Assembly (NCBI RefSeq): GCF_028372415.1
Contig: NC_092874.1
Span: 56,953,865 to 57,017,864, forward strand
Origin: Notamacropus eugenii
Taxonomy: Eukaryota > Chordata > Mammalia > Diprotodontia > Macropodidae
Length of the DNA: 64,000 bases
Direction: 5' to 3'
Under the pieces are notes generated by a model. It was given only the letters and a program-made list of their open reading frames with translations, was not told the origin of the DNA and searched no databases. Shown here piece by piece: positions 44,080-55,444 of the stretch; the stretch's first letter is position 1; each line of letters begins with the position of its first letter. The translations under genes and the position numbers were made by a program.

Positions 44080-45585
44080 TGATAAAATGGACAATTTTTG
44101 TTATGCAAAATTGAAAAGCACTTGCACAAGCAAAATCAATATACTCAGAATAAGAAGGTAAACAGTAAAAGAAAATAGGGAAAACCCTTTACTGCAAAAT
44201 TTCTCTGATAAAGGTCTAATAAGCAGGATATAGAGGGAATTAATACAAATATAGAAGAACAACAGTCATTCCCCAATAGATAAATGACCAGAGGATATGG
44301 ATAGGCAGCCTTCAAAAGAAAAACAAATCCAAGCTATCCATAGCCATATTTTTGAATGTTTTGAATGTATGTTTTGATATGTAAAAGTTTTGTCTTGAAT
44401 GTAAATCACTAACGATAAGAGAAAAATGAAACTCTGAAGTTCTGACATGCAGAAATCAAATTGGCAAAGAAGATAAAAAAGAAAAATGTCAATTCTTGGA
44501 GGACCAGTGGGCAGAAGATACTCTAATTTACTGTTGATGGAACTATGAAGTGGTCTAAACATTCTGGAAAGCAATTTAAACTACATTTCAAAAATTACTA
44601 TTCTGTACATACCCTTTGACCCAGCAATACCACTCACAGGCAGGTAAGAGGCCAGGCCTCCCCAAGCTATATAGTACCTCAGGTTCAAGATTGGAATAAA
44701 ATGATACATGCATGGAATACGTAGTATTTAACAAAAAGTAGATTTACTTACCCAGGACAGGGAAAGAATATTCAGAGCAGTGAAAAGAAATTTATGAAGA
44801 AAATTATTTTGATTGAGTTAAATGAAGTTTTCTTGCCTTTACGCTGTCCACGATGGTCAGAAGTTAGGGAGCAGAGCACCTAGTGCTCTGGATTCTGTAT
44901 TTGGGTGATCAGGAAACTTTGTTACCAGTCTACCCCTTTGGTCCTTTGAGCCAATTAATTCTTAAGGATGCTTTCAATTATTTTTTAAGGAAAGAAGATA
45001 GTTTGTACCTATATGAGGTAAGGCTTTAGTATACTGCTTGTTCTGCAAAGCTCATGCCACAAAGAAGTCAAACACTCCTACGTACAAAAACATAGCAACA
45101 AATGGTAACAAATAACTAGAAACAAAATGTCTTCCTTTAATTAGAGAAGGACCAAACAACAGAGTACAAACGTAATAAGATACTCCTGTCTCTTAAGAAA
45201 CGGTCAAAGGAATGGATTCAGAGAAAACTGGGAAGACTTTATGAACTGAAACAAAGTGAAGTAAAAATCAGAAGAACAATTGGTACAATCACTACAACAC
45301 TGTAAAAGACAGCAGCTTGGAAATACTCAAAAACTCTAATCAAGTCAATGACAAATCCTAACTCCAGAAGACTGATGATAAAGCTTATTTTCCCATCTCT
45401 TGACAGAGAGGTAATGAACTAAAGATACAAAATAAATCTTAGGTATTCAGGCAAAGATAATGGATAAATTTGTTTTGCTTTACTATTTTTACTTGTTAGA
45501 AACCTTGTATGGGGGTGAGTGGATAGAGTTGTGGGAGAGGAATGGGCAAATAGTGATAATTATGCAAAAAAAAAGAAAAGTGTCT
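44080..45585 (+). mobile_element. L1 3' part (ORF2 C-terminus, 3' UTR, A tail) nested in RTE
   Basis: Plus-sense L1: 'gactggaggaccagtggg'-type block near 44495, 'cctttgacccagcaatacca' (44610), then after an unrelated insert (~44642-45065) 'aatggattcagagaaaactg' and 'gaactgaaacaaagtgaagt', ending at an A run near 45570-45585. Confidence 0.75.
44642..45065. other. unidentified ~420-bp insertion in L1
   Basis: Separates two collinear L1 parts. No family recognised; its length would fit an LTR or a long SINE but I found no clear terminal TG/CA or target duplication. Confidence 0.4.
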
Positions 45586-45589
45586 TAAC

Positions 45590-45830
45590 TTACTAAACAT
45601 ACACACAGAAGAAAGTAGAAGGAAATCTAGAAGAGTACACAAACACTATGGGTTTCATATCATGGTAAATTCAACATATATTTTCAAAATAATAATCAAA
45701 ATTCCCATTTTAATATGTATGTATATATTTCATGTATACAAATATACTCCTTTTTCTATTCTTCATTTTATATTAAACTTCATATTTATGAAGTTCAGAA
45801 AAGAAAAAGAAAAAATATCTGTGATTATGT
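45590..45830. other. AT-rich sequence beside the nested L1
   Basis: Not assigned; may be decayed RTE sequence. Confidence 0.35.
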
Positions 45831-46644
45831 AGGTTTGTTTTTTGTAGTCTAAAAGCCCTTTGCCACTCTAATTTGCTCCTGAACTACCCGTTTCAACATA
45901 TTTCCTTCTATACTCCTCCATGTCCAACAATGCATTGAAATCATCAAGTATTAAAGAATATGTTAATTTATTTAAAGGATGTGAACAGGTTGTTCATAGT
46001 AGTTTTTGAATCTCCACAATAGATGTTGGTGAATAAGGTGCAGTTATCTTCACAGTCTTTTTTTTTACTTATCAGCACCATAACACAATATGACTATATG
46101 TCCCATGAAATAATGTTTCCTGTTTGTTTTGGATACACAAGAAATCCAACACCTTTAACTTGTCTCTCCAAGAAGACATGGACCATCCTTCCTCTTAGGT
46201 CCAACTTCTTTTACCTCATCATTTCATTTATGGAAAGAAGGTCAAGTTTGAGATAATTCTGTTCTTCAAAACAAACGTCAACCTGTTGATCACTTTTCAA
46301 AGATTTCATATTTAAAAGAACAAAAAGCTATTGATGTTTATGGCTAGTCTAAAGACTGTGTGATTCTAAACATTGCCTGCCCTATTTTTCTGCCATCTTG
46401 TCCCCATCACTGCAAGGCAGAAGAGGCCCATGAAGGCTATTTTGCATTTTTGTTGGTGGTGGGTTTTGTGTTACTATCACCAGCTTATTAATCACCAAGC
46501 AACCAATCTGCTTTGTACATCAGCAAGATGTTCCTCAGAAAACAAAGAAAATCTGCTTCCAGTATCATACCCAATGCCTCTGTGGTAGGGTAGACCAACC
46601 AGAGGTTACCTTCTGTTTCTTCTTCCAAAGACTTCAACAAACTA

Positions 46645-46880
46645 GCATTATTACAATGCCACAGAATAAGATATTATTACCTGCCTCTTTTAAAAGTAAT
46701 AATATAAAACTTATAAAGTACTTTGTCAAATCAAAGAATGAAATGTTTGTTTCCTGTGGAATAGAATGCAATGATAATAAAAGATTAAGTTCAAAAGTGT
46801 GTAATATAAGAGCATTGCCCTTCCTCTTCAATGTCAATGTGCCACCCTCTTGAATGATGTTCTAGGTTTAGATAAGGAAT
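46645..46880. other. unassigned sequence
   Basis: No recognised family. Confidence 0.35.
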
Positions 46881-46884
46881 TTTT

Positions 46885-47075
46885 TTTCACTTTTCTTGTA
46901 TCATGCATGGACCCCTACAGCAGTATCTGGTAAAATCTATGGACTCCTTTTCAAAATACTGTTTTTAAATGCATAAAATAAATTACATAGGATCACAAAG
47001 GAAAAATTATATTGAAATAAATATATCTATATTTATTCTTTTCAAGTTCGTGTACCCTAGGTTGAGAGCCCTGGT
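46885..47075 (-). repeat. non-autonomous hAT-type DNA transposon remnant (MITE)
   Basis: Antisense copy of the family at 6595: 'tctatggactccttttcaaa', 'atgcataaaataaattacat', and near the end 'tgtaccctaggttgagagcc'. Confidence 0.55.
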
Positions 47076-47079
47076 GTAG

Positions 47080-47655
47080 AGCAATAACTCAACTGGTAGT
47101 CATTGCTATCACCTGTTTGACACACCTGCCTTTATAAGGCAATTTATTACCAAAAGTGAAATATCACTTACACTGCAGGATCTATGTTTTCTTATAGTCA
47201 AATTAAATTACCTATGAATGCCTCCTCCTTCTCACATAAATATCAATTATATGCATTTAACTGAAGTATTTTGGAATAGAAGAAATTAACTTAATTCCAA
47301 GTGAATTGTATTTCTTTGGTTCAGACTCAGCCACAATGTTATCCAAAAAATCCCAAAGAAATCCAGATTACTTAAACACTAAAGAAGTAGCTAAATGGTC
47401 ACTATTAATAAAGGGATTTTGTCTGGAACTTACCTTACTTTTTATTGTTACCATCTTTGCTTATGTATAGTGCACATTTATTTTGCTAATTTTGCCTATA
47501 CTAAGATAAGGATCCTCATTAAACATTTTCAATAAAAGGAAAGGTGCAAGTTTAGAATAAATTTGGTTATAACCTAAACTTTCTAAAGTCATGAAAAATA
47601 TTAAGCAAGATGAATAAGTTTGTTCACCAGATCTCTGAAAACTAAAAGTAACAAC
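47080..47655. other. unassigned sequence
   Basis: No recognised family. Confidence 0.4.
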
Positions 47656-47659
47656 GATC

Positions 47660-47875
47660 TCTTGATGGTCGTGTGCCATAATGGATAGTCTTTGAGTCAG
47701 GAAACCCTGTGTTAGAATTCTAACACAAGTGCTTGCTAGTTTTGAGTCACTGAACAGTTCACATACCCTACTTTAGCCTTAGTTTGCTCATCTTTAAGCT
47801 AAGGGAGTTGGACTCAGTGATTTCTAAGGTCTCTTCAAGCTTTAAATCTATGAGTCTAAGTTTGAAAGAACTTTA
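47660..47875 (+). repeat. MIR-type SINE
   Basis: 'gtgccataatggatagtctt', 'ttagtttgctcatctttaag', tail 'ctaaggtctcttcaagcttt'. Confidence 0.75.
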
Positions 47876-47879
47876 GTTG

Positions 47880-48440
47880 AAGTTCTAATTTAAAAAAATA
47901 TTTGTTATGCTGGGTAAAAAAATGATATATGCTATTCTCCTAAGAAGTAATAAAGGATAGAAACATAACTAGATTCAGAAAGATGTAGATGAATTCGTAG
48001 ATAACACCCGCCTAGCAGGAGATTTAGGGAAGAGAGGAATGTTTGGGGAAATCCCTAAGCTTTCAGGACTGACATAATGGACAGCAGAAATGTTCTACTC
48101 TACATCTCTTGGCATCACTTTCACAGACAGAAAAAAAGAAGCCTAGACGGATCATTATCTTCAACCAGTATAGCATTTCTCCAGCTTGTAACCAATGCTA
48201 GGCATAATATTTACAAAATAAGGCCTGTCACTCAACATAAACCCAAGATATTTACAGGATGTAGCTGTCAAATCAAAGGAACAGAATGAGGGCAACCTTT
48301 ATATGGAAGGGAAAAGGTGGTTTAGACCTCTTTTCCTGTACTAGGAAACATATCTATGATCCTATAACCTGATCTAGGTTTTCCATACTCTCAGATCATA
48401 TAAATAATAATACTAAATGTACTCAAGTAATTATTGTCCT
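47880..48440. other. unassigned sequence
   Basis: No repeat or gene recognised. Confidence 0.4.
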
Positions 48441-48444
48441 CTAA

Positions 48445-49345
48445 TATTTTTATTCTTTTTAACAAAATTTTACTTTCTCTCCCTTCTACCTCCCCCACTT
48501 TGAAAAAGAAAAACCAAAATTCTTATAATAAATATGCATAGCCAAGTAAAACAAATTCCTTCATTGACCATGTTCAAAAACACTTGTCTCATTCTGGACC
48601 CCGAGTCCATCCCTTTTCTCTCAGGAAGTGGATAATATGGCTTATCATTAGTCTTTTAGAATTGTTATTGGTTATTGCGTTGTTTAGAGCTTTTAAGTTC
48701 TTCCAAGTTGTTTGTCATTACAATGTTGTTATTGTATAAATTGGTGTCCTGATTCTACTTACTTCACTCTGCATCTGTTTTTATGTCTTCCTAGGTTTCT
48801 CTGAAATGGTGCTTTTCAACATATGATAGGACCTGTGTTTCTCTGATATAGTTTCACCAGAAAGACAGCTACCCGAACAATCTGACTGGCCCTGGCCTCC
48901 CTGATACAGCTTCCTAGTCATGTAAGAGCAAAAAAAAATCCCAGCCACATGGAGTTTTGGCTCCTTGGATTTGGTGGATTTCTGAAAAACATGCCAAGTT
49001 TCCATGTCTTCCTCATGATAACCAGAAGAGTTTCAGAGTGAGGCCTACGTCCAGAGACACTGTATCTTTTTTGCCTATGCTTGCTTTCAAAAGTAAATTA
49101 AATCTCATTTTAACTGTTCAATGACTCTAGTACCCCATTTCATCCCAGTATTGAACCTGAACTAAGCAAGTGCTGGGCTTGAGAGTTGTCTCTAGTTCAT
49201 CTTTCTTATGGCAAATAAAATTCCATTACATTCACATACCATAATTTGTTTATCCCTTCACCAATGGATAAGCCCCCCTCTTATTTTCTAGTTCTTTGTA
49301 TTTTTGTACATATGGGTCTTTCTCCTGTTTCTTAGATTTCTTTCA
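48445..49345 (-). mobile_element. old L1 3' part, interrupted
   Basis: Antisense L1 3' UTR and ORF2 C-terminus: 'ttgtttgtcattacaatgtt', 'gattctacttacttcactct', 'ccattacattcacataccat'. The collinearity is broken between ~48816 and ~49197 by an unrelated block. Confidence 0.75.
48816..49197. other. unidentified ~380-bp insertion in L1
   Basis: L1 text stops near 'ctctgaaatggtgc' and resumes at 'catctttcttatggcaaat'. The insert has an ATTAAA/AATCTC-like 3' part ('aagtaaattaaatctcattt'). Size and base composition would fit a solo LTR, but I see no clean ends or target duplication. Confidence 0.4.
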
Positions 49346-49445
49346 GGTAGAGGCATATGCATAATTAACAATTAATTCTAATATTTTACAAACGGCAAAG
49401 CAAACCCTAAGCCCTTCTGCTTTTCAGAAAAGATGAAACATGTCT

Positions 49446-49730
49446 TCTAAACCCTTCACTTCCTTTTTAATAGCCTCTATTTTGGATGTATGCCCATTCC
49501 CCAGGACACTTGTGGTTCTCATGCTATGTACCCTATCTGAGCATTGCCCCAACCTTAACACACAAAGAAACACGCACACACACACTTGCCCTCCCTGAAG
49601 AGCTTCATGCTTTAGGCTGGCCAGCTAACCTGATTAACAGTGTGCTGAAATGCTAATGAGTAACAAAGGTTTAATATGCTCTCACTCCCAGATGACATAT
49701 TAGCATCGTTGGGTAATAAGCATTCCATAA
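49446..49730 (+). repeat. unidentified ~280-bp segment, copy 1
   Basis: Homologous along its length to 53180-53440, e.g. 'aatagcctctatttt' and 'gaaatgctaatgagtaacaa', 'ctctcactcccagatgacat'. Confidence 0.55.
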
Positions 49731-49774
49731 GTAAGTGCACTATTATGATTTCTGTGGCTTACAACTCTGGAAGA

Positions 49775-49975
49775 TAAAGGTCATAGGATCACAGATTCAG
49801 AGCCAGAAGGGACATTACAGACCATCTTGTCCAACTGTCTCATTTTATAGATGAGAAAACCAAGTCCCAGTGAGGCTAAATAACTCAGCGAGGTGATACA
49901 GGTTGGAAGTGGGATTGAGTCAAACAATCCAGGTGTTCTGGCTCCAGCATTGTTTCCACTCTTGAACACTACTTC
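49775..49975 (-). repeat. MIR-type SINE
   Basis: 'ggatcacagattcagagcca', 'cattttatagatgagaaaac', 'ttggaagtgggattgagtca'. Antisense MIR-like element. Confidence 0.65.
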
Positions 49976-49979
49976 CTTG

Positions 49980-50340
49980 CTGTGTTTCTTCTCTCCAGAT
50001 CACTGTAGAATTTTTATTTTTCCTAATTGATAGTTAACATGTAAATCAAAACCCTCTATAGTCAATTCATAAATCCAAGAATGAATGAAAATTAAATCAC
50101 CCTGAAAAAAAATGACCACTATGGAGTGTTCGTACAACATTTCGTTGTTGGGACATTTATAAACTGAGGCAGCAAGGTACTCCTCTTTTACTTTTCCCTG
50201 GAAAGTGTTAAGTTCCATTGGTAGAAATGACAAATATTTACCCTGGATTAAATACAGCCAAAACCAACTTTATAGGTTCTTTATGTAAACGTATATATAC
50301 ATATGTTTGTGTATATATGCATCTATGACTAAACATCTTC
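49980..50340. other. unassigned sequence
   Basis: No recognised family. A TATA/TATG patch lies near 50290-50320. Confidence 0.4.
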
Positions 50341-50344
50341 TTTG

Positions 50345-50592
50345 TCGTTGTTCAGTCTCTTCAGTTGTGTCTGAGTCTTAGTGACCCCATTTAGGATCTT
50401 CTTGGCAGAGATATTGGAATGGTTTGCCATTTCCTTCTCTAGCTCATGTTATAGATAAGGAACTAAGGTAATCAGGGTTAAATGACTTGCCCACACATCT
50501 AGGAAGTATCTGAAGTCAAATTTGAACTCACAAAATTGAATATTCCTGACTCCAGACCCAGCACTCTATCCACTGCACCACCTAGCTGCTAT
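50345..50592 (-). repeat. marsupial tRNA-derived SINE with RTE tail
   Basis: Antisense full-length copy: RTE tail 'gttgttcagtctcttcagtt', 'gtgaccccatttaggatctt', 'ttgccatttccttctctagc', tRNA-like head ending 'ctatccactgcaccacctag'. Confidence 0.88.
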
Positions 50593-50690
50593 ATAAAATC
50601 AATATCCCTCTCTTTCTCCCAGAAGCCTTTGCCAAGCCCCCTTGATCCTAGGGCCTTCCCTCTGTGGATTAGTTTGTATTTGTCATATTT

Positions 50691-50691
<1 letters not shown>

Positions 50692-50732
<41 letters not shown>

Positions 50733-50749
50733 GAGACAGAGACAGAGAC

Positions 50750-50800
<51 letters not shown>
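50692..50800. repeat. (CA)n(GA)n compound microsatellite
   Basis: About 18 CA units (50693-50729), then GA/CAGA units to 50800. Confidence 0.97.
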
Positions 50801-50804
<4 letters not shown>

Positions 50805-50819
50805 TTGAATATATTTATT

Positions 50820-50945
50820 TTGTTTGTTGTCTCCATTAGACTGTGAGCTCCTTGGGGACAGGGACAATCATTTGCCTTTTTTTTTTTTTTTTTGGTATAC
50901 CCAATGCTTGGCGCATAGTAGGCTCTTAATGCTTATTGATATACA
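50820..50945 (+). repeat. L2 LINE 3' end
   Basis: 'ctccattagactgtgagctc' ... 'gcttggcgcatagtaggctc'. A T17 tract interrupts it. Confidence 0.85.
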
Positions 50946-51199
50946 TGTTTATATACAAATTCTCATTCTCAAAGTGAAAATCAATGGCTTGACACTAATA
51001 TAAAGTGTTATTCAATACACATAGATCTCCTTCTAACACTTTTTAATCCAGCCAGTCTGGACTTATTCTTTTCTAGACTTCACAACTTTCCAGACTTTTT
51101 CTCCAGCAATCTTTGCAACCTGAAAGATCCCTTCACCTTTTTTGTCCCTTCTTCTGATTGGTCAGTTCCTCTCCAAAGCTCCATTTTTAAGAAAGGGCC

Positions 51200-51377
51200 C
51201 ACAGCAGTCATGTTTATTCCTTCCTTCTCTCTGAACTATCTCCTGACTCTCCCCCTTACCTAAACTTATAGACCTCCCAAGCCTCTCCTGGTAGCTTCCT
51301 TTTATGTACTGCCTTCCATTAGAAGCTCCTTGAGAGCAGAAATGGTCTCTCTTTATACTTGCAATTGTATTTCACAG
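51200..51377 (+). repeat. L2 LINE, left part (host of the SINE at 51378)
   Basis: 'ccattagaagctccttgaga' is the L2 pre-terminal block; the terminus resumes at 51811. The last 13 bases are the target duplication. Confidence 0.75.
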
Positions 51378-51810
51378 GTTAGAGATTCACCTGTGACTCC
51401 AAGAAACTGTAGCATGCATAGACAAAACACTCCAGGAAAACTGTCCCAACAGATGGGCTTGGCTGATGAGTTAGGGGGATGTCTACTCCAAGTGGGTGAA
51501 GACCTTCCCCCTGTGGAATGGGTAGATGAAAACAACTGGTTCCAATAGCCATGAAGGTGGCTGAAGAAGGTTTTGTAGAGTGCTTAGAGCTTGGCCAAAC
51601 ATCACAGAAGCCAAGGTCATCCACTGCATCCCAGGTCATCGAAGATCATCTTGACTTCTCTCTTGCCATTGGATTTTGATGACTCTGCAAGAGAGTGTGA
51701 AATTGACAGCTTTGTTCAAATCTGTCTCACTTAAATCCAATTTATATTCAAGTCAAAACATCACTGGTAATGTCATTGGTACTCCCCAAAAATGAAGAAT
51801 GAACAACAAT
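51378..51810 (+). repeat. full-length ~430-bp SINE with LINE-derived tail
   Basis: Bounded by a 13-bp target duplication with one mismatch (ttgtatttcacag 51365-51377, ttgtattccacag 51811-51823), so both ends are defined. Body 'cttgccattggattttgatg', 'gtgaaattgacagctttgtt', tail 'gtcattggtactccccaaaa' and AACAACAA. The tail corresponds to the 3' end of the unclassified LINE (1501, 26325, 63546). I see no obvious tRNA B box in the 5' part; its source RNA is unknown. A 72-codon ORF crosses it by chance. Confidence 0.75.
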
Positions 51811-52205
51811 TTGTATTCCACAGTACGCAATAAATGCTTAACAAAGCTTGTTGACTTCTTTCAATTCCTTACGTGTGACATTCTCTCTTCCTTCTCTGTG
51901 GCTTTGCCTAATCTACTCCCTACATCTAGTTCCCCACTTACTTCTTTTTTTTCTTAAAATGCATCATTTCCTCTCCAATGAGCTTACTCATCACCTCCTA
52001 TATACTTTCCATACCCTTCAATTGCAAATGTCTCCGCTAACCTAAAATGACTTCATATTTATTTTCTTCATAAGTGTGTGCACACTATTTCTCATAATAA
52101 GACAAGCTCTTTGAATGCTAAAATGAATGCCTATTTGTCTTTGCATCACTAGTGCCTAGCAAGGTGACTAACATAAAGAAGGCTCTCAGCAAATGTTGAC
52201 TGGTT
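51811..52205 (+). repeat. L2 LINE 3' ends (continuation and a second copy)
   Basis: 51811-51850 completes the L2 split by the SINE ('cagtacgcaataaatgctta'). Further L2-like text ('ttactcatcacctcctatat', 'cactagtgcctagcaaggtg') ends near 52205. Confidence 0.6.
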
Positions 52206-52209
52206 ACTC

Positions 52210-52545
52210 TTCTCAGAAAAGTAATCCCAGATGATCATTCGACTTTACTCCTCATATTCAAAGGCAGTTCCAGACACTTAACAGGAATAGAGCTCATCAG
52301 GAAAGTGATCTTCTAGTTTATCTTACTTTACAACGATAGTACTTATATATTTGGAAGGTGAGCAAGAATAGACCAAGGTTCCACATAATCCCCTTCTCAC
52401 CTCCATAATTCAGGACACATAGTACCTTGTACATAACAGTCAAGTCTTCTAGATGCGCCCCACATTATCTCCTATATCTTTTTTTCTTTTTCTTCTCATG
52501 GTGACCACCTTAGATATCAGGTCCTTATGACCCTCCCTTTGAACT
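52210..52545. other. unassigned sequence
   Basis: No recognised family. Confidence 0.35.
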
Positions 52546-52547
52546 AT

Positions 52548-52800
52548 TGCAATGGAATCCAAATTGGTATAGCAGACATGGCAGTGTGCCTAAAGTCGGA
52601 AGATCTGAGTTCAAATCCAGCCTCAGATACTTCCTAGCTGTGTGGCCCTGGGCAAGTAACATAACTTCCATTTGCCTTAGTTTTCACCAGTTGTTAAATG
52701 GGATTACTAATAGTACTTATCTTAGAGGGTTGTTGTGAAGATTAAATGTGATATTTGGAAAAAGTATTTTCACAGTATTTAGTTCATAGATTCTACATAA
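52548..52800 (+). repeat. CORE/MIR-type SINE with tail
   Basis: B-box-like 'gagttcaaatccagcctcag', core 'gtggccctgggcaagtaaca', tail 'agagggttgttgtgaagatt'. Confidence 0.85.
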
Positions 52801-52804
52801 ATTC

Positions 52805-53175
52805 TTGTTCCCCTACCCTTCATGGCACTCACTGTATTATAAGGAAGCATAACATACACAATTAGCTGTGGCACATGATAAAGACATAAGGAAGATACAG
52901 ACTAAGTGGGATGTGAGGTCTGCTGGGTTGGGGAAGTCATTGCAATTGAGTGGGATCATCAGGGAAAGTTTTATCAAGAGAAGTGAGAAGAGATAGACCA
53001 AAAAAAAACTCTATAAATTCAAGCTATCTTGAGCCATGAAATATGAGGCAGCCTGTGTCTCTGGTTGTTGCATTGTTAAAAGTAGGCTAGTGGGTGAGAG
53101 ACAGCCTTAGTGTCTAGCAACCATGAAAGATCTGATGGTTATATTAAGCAAGATAACCTTAGGCCAAATCTGTCT
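52805..53175. other. unassigned sequence
   Basis: Probably decayed antisense L2 at 52840-53000 ('tatcaagagaagtgagaag'); otherwise nothing recognised. Confidence 0.35.
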
Positions 53176-53179
53176 ACCA

Positions 53180-53440
53180 AACCTTTCATTCACCTTTCAG
53201 TAGCCTCTACTTTCTTCCTATACCCCCAGTACGCTCACCATCCCCCTACTCTACAATCCCTGAGCAGCCCACTTCCCATCCCACCCACCTCCAAATACAC
53301 AACTCTGGCACTCTACACCAGCCTCACCTCAGCTAAGTTCTCCATTCTTGGACTGGCTGTCTGGTTTGACAATGGGCTGAAACTCTAATGAGTGATAAAG
53401 GTTGAAGATATTATCACTCCCAGATAATGCTCTGGCATTT
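53180..53440 (+). repeat. unidentified ~280-bp segment, copy 2
   Basis: Homologous to 49446-49730: 'cagtagcctctactttc', 'gaaactctaatgagtgataa', 'tatcactcccagataatgc'. Confidence 0.55.
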
Positions 53441-53649
53441 TAGCTAGAATTGTCAACAGAATTAGACAGTGGGAATTTTCAATGAGTGGAATTTCTTCCT
53501 GAGGGGGAAGGGTGAAAGAGTCTCAATCCTAACCCACAAGTAACTAATTGCATATGGACTAGACTGATGATAAGAGAGGTGGGAAGAGAAGTCTCATTTC
53601 TTCACTTCTCACTTTTCTCCTTAGTCTTCTCTCCCTTTCTTTCTCCTGA

Positions 53650-54190
53650 CCTAATAGAATCCCAGAAACTTATAATGGGAAAGAACTTCAGTATCCATTT
53701 AATTGGTACTTGAACGAGAATCCATTCCCACAGCATACTCGACAAGTGGTCATCCAGCCTTTGTTTGAAGACCTATCTGCATGTAATTATAAGAATAAGA
53801 ATAATTACTGTTATAGTTTTAAAGCACTTTACAAATATCATCTCATTTGATTCTCATGAGAACCTGGGAGAAACTGAGGCAAACAGAGATAGGTGTTATT
53901 AACATCCCCATTTACAGATAAGAAAACAGCCTAATTGGAGTTGTGACTTGCCCATGATCACACAACTAAAAATTATCTGAAGCCAAGTTTGAATCTAAAA
54001 AGGAAACCACTCTCTTCCAAGGCAGCTCATTCTGCTTTTGGACAACTCTTCCTGTTTCTGACATTCAGCCTACATTTACCTCTTCTCAACTTCTCATTGC
54101 CCCAAATTCAGCTCTCTGTAGCCAAGCAAGCTAATTCCTCTTCTCTCTCATTTCAAAATCATTAGTTGCATTTCTGGAATGAGCCCAGGA
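53650..54190 (-). repeat. CR1/L3 LINE fragment, split by a SINE
   Basis: Antisense CR1/L3: 'gtggtcatccagcctttgtt' and 'gaagacctatctgc', then after the SINE 'caaggcagctcattctgctt' and 'ttcagctctctgtagccaag'. Confidence 0.75.
53778..54003 (-). repeat. CORE/MIR-type SINE nested in CR1/L3
   Basis: 'agcactttacaaatatcatc', 'ccatttacagataagaaaac', 'gacttgcccatgatcacaca'. The junction with CR1 matches that at 57412. Confidence 0.8.
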
Positions 54191-54196
54191 GGTCCG

Positions 54197-54453
54197 TTGT
54201 CATTTGGTTGTTCAATCATCTTAGTCATATCTGACTCTTTGTGGCCTCATTTGAGGTTTTCCTGAAGAAGATACTGGAGTGGTTTGCCATTTCTTTCTCC
54301 AGCTCATTTGAGAGCTGAGGAACTGAGGCAAACAGGATTAAGTGACTTGCCCAGAGACACCCAGCTAGTTAGTGTCTGAGGCCAGATTTGAACATAAGTG
54401 TTCCTAACTCCAGACCTGGTATTCTATCCACTGTGCCTCTTTGCTGCCCTAGG
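54197..54453 (-). repeat. marsupial tRNA-derived SINE with RTE tail
   Basis: Antisense full-length copy: 'ttagtcatatctgactcttt', 'ctggagtggtttgccatttc', 'gacttgcccagagacaccca', head 'ctatccactgtgcctctttg'. Confidence 0.88.
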
Positions 54454-54984
54454 AGGTCCAGAAGTCACATCAGACCACCTGCCAACACTGCTCCTTATGT
54501 CTAGAGGTGTACAATGTGATCCCATGATCCCCTAGATTTCAATAGATGTAAAACATTAAGTACCTGCTCTGTGACAAGGAGTGTGCTAGAATCCAAAGGA
54601 GACAAATACTAAAAAGGCAAAAAGAAGTTAAATGATAACCAGCCCATGCCTTCATTCCACATTCACATTGTTTGCCTATATTGATGGTAAATGGGTATTG
54701 ACAATTTACTATATATGCCATTTTGACATCAATTCCATAGGCAGTTGTAGGCCCTTCAGTAAAAGCTAGGCATGCACAAAGATAGAGTTATTATAGAAAA
54801 AAGGCTTTAAAATATTAAAGGAAACCACAACCTTTCTGAAAAACATTTCCCTAACTCCCACCATATATAACCTTTGAAGTTTCTCTTGGAAATATTCCTG
54901 AGTATCACAAAGGAAAACTGTGATGATCCCAGTTTTGAATATCCTGAGAGAATGTCTAGAGGTGAGAACCTGGGTATTGAGGAC

Positions 54985-55440
54985 AACCATTCAATTAATA
55001 AACACTTATTAAACACCTACTTTTGTTTTAGGCACCGTTTTCAGCACTAAAAAAAATTGAACTGAAATAGTCCTTGCCTCATAGACCTTATGATCTTGCC
55101 AAGGAGACAGCATGTGCACATATACAAATAGATACTTATATAAAATAGATATAAGATAATTTGGCACTAGTAATGGGGTAGGGGAGGGGCAGGGGAAGTA
55201 AGTAAGGCTTAATAGAGAAAGTAGAGCTTGAGTTGAGCCTTGAAGGAAACTTCAGCTCACAAGAAGCAGTGATAAGATAGGCACAGTCACTGCAAAGGTA
55301 TGGAAATGAGAGATGAAGAGACATTTATGAGGAACTATAAGAAAGCCAGTTTGCCTGGATCATGGAAAGGGAATAATATATAAGACTAGAGAGTAGGATG
55401 CAAGGGAAACTTTACAGTGAGGGGACCTAGTATGTTCAGG
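54985..55440 (-). repeat. L2 LINE, antisense 3' part
   Basis: Starts with antisense terminus 'aaacacttattaaacaccta' and continues through 'gagttgagccttgaaggaaa' and 'agccagtttgcctggatcat'. Confidence 0.75.
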
Positions 55441-55444
55441 GGAT

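Larger units (their letters stand above)
41955..46640 (-). mobile_element. degraded RTE-type LINE, with several nested insertions
   Basis: Minus-strand EN-RT element in pieces. Endonuclease part at ~45830-46310 (GDFNA-like motif, complement of 'tgcattgaaatcatc' at 45931-45945) and ~43740-44075 (TKxEIDxIL-like text complementary to 44005-44022, then SDH at 43921-43932). RT part at ~42900-43250 (LRTIHRCTKGILDE, then a decayed AFDSVE region) and FVDDIVLIA encoded at 42030-42056. These motifs and their order are those of RTE LINEs, the group that supplies the tail of the marsupial SINEs in this window. Nested: an L1 end (44080-45585) and a CR1-like piece carrying a 7SL copy (42290-42900). Many stops and gaps; the outer limits are approximate. 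Confidence 0.75.
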
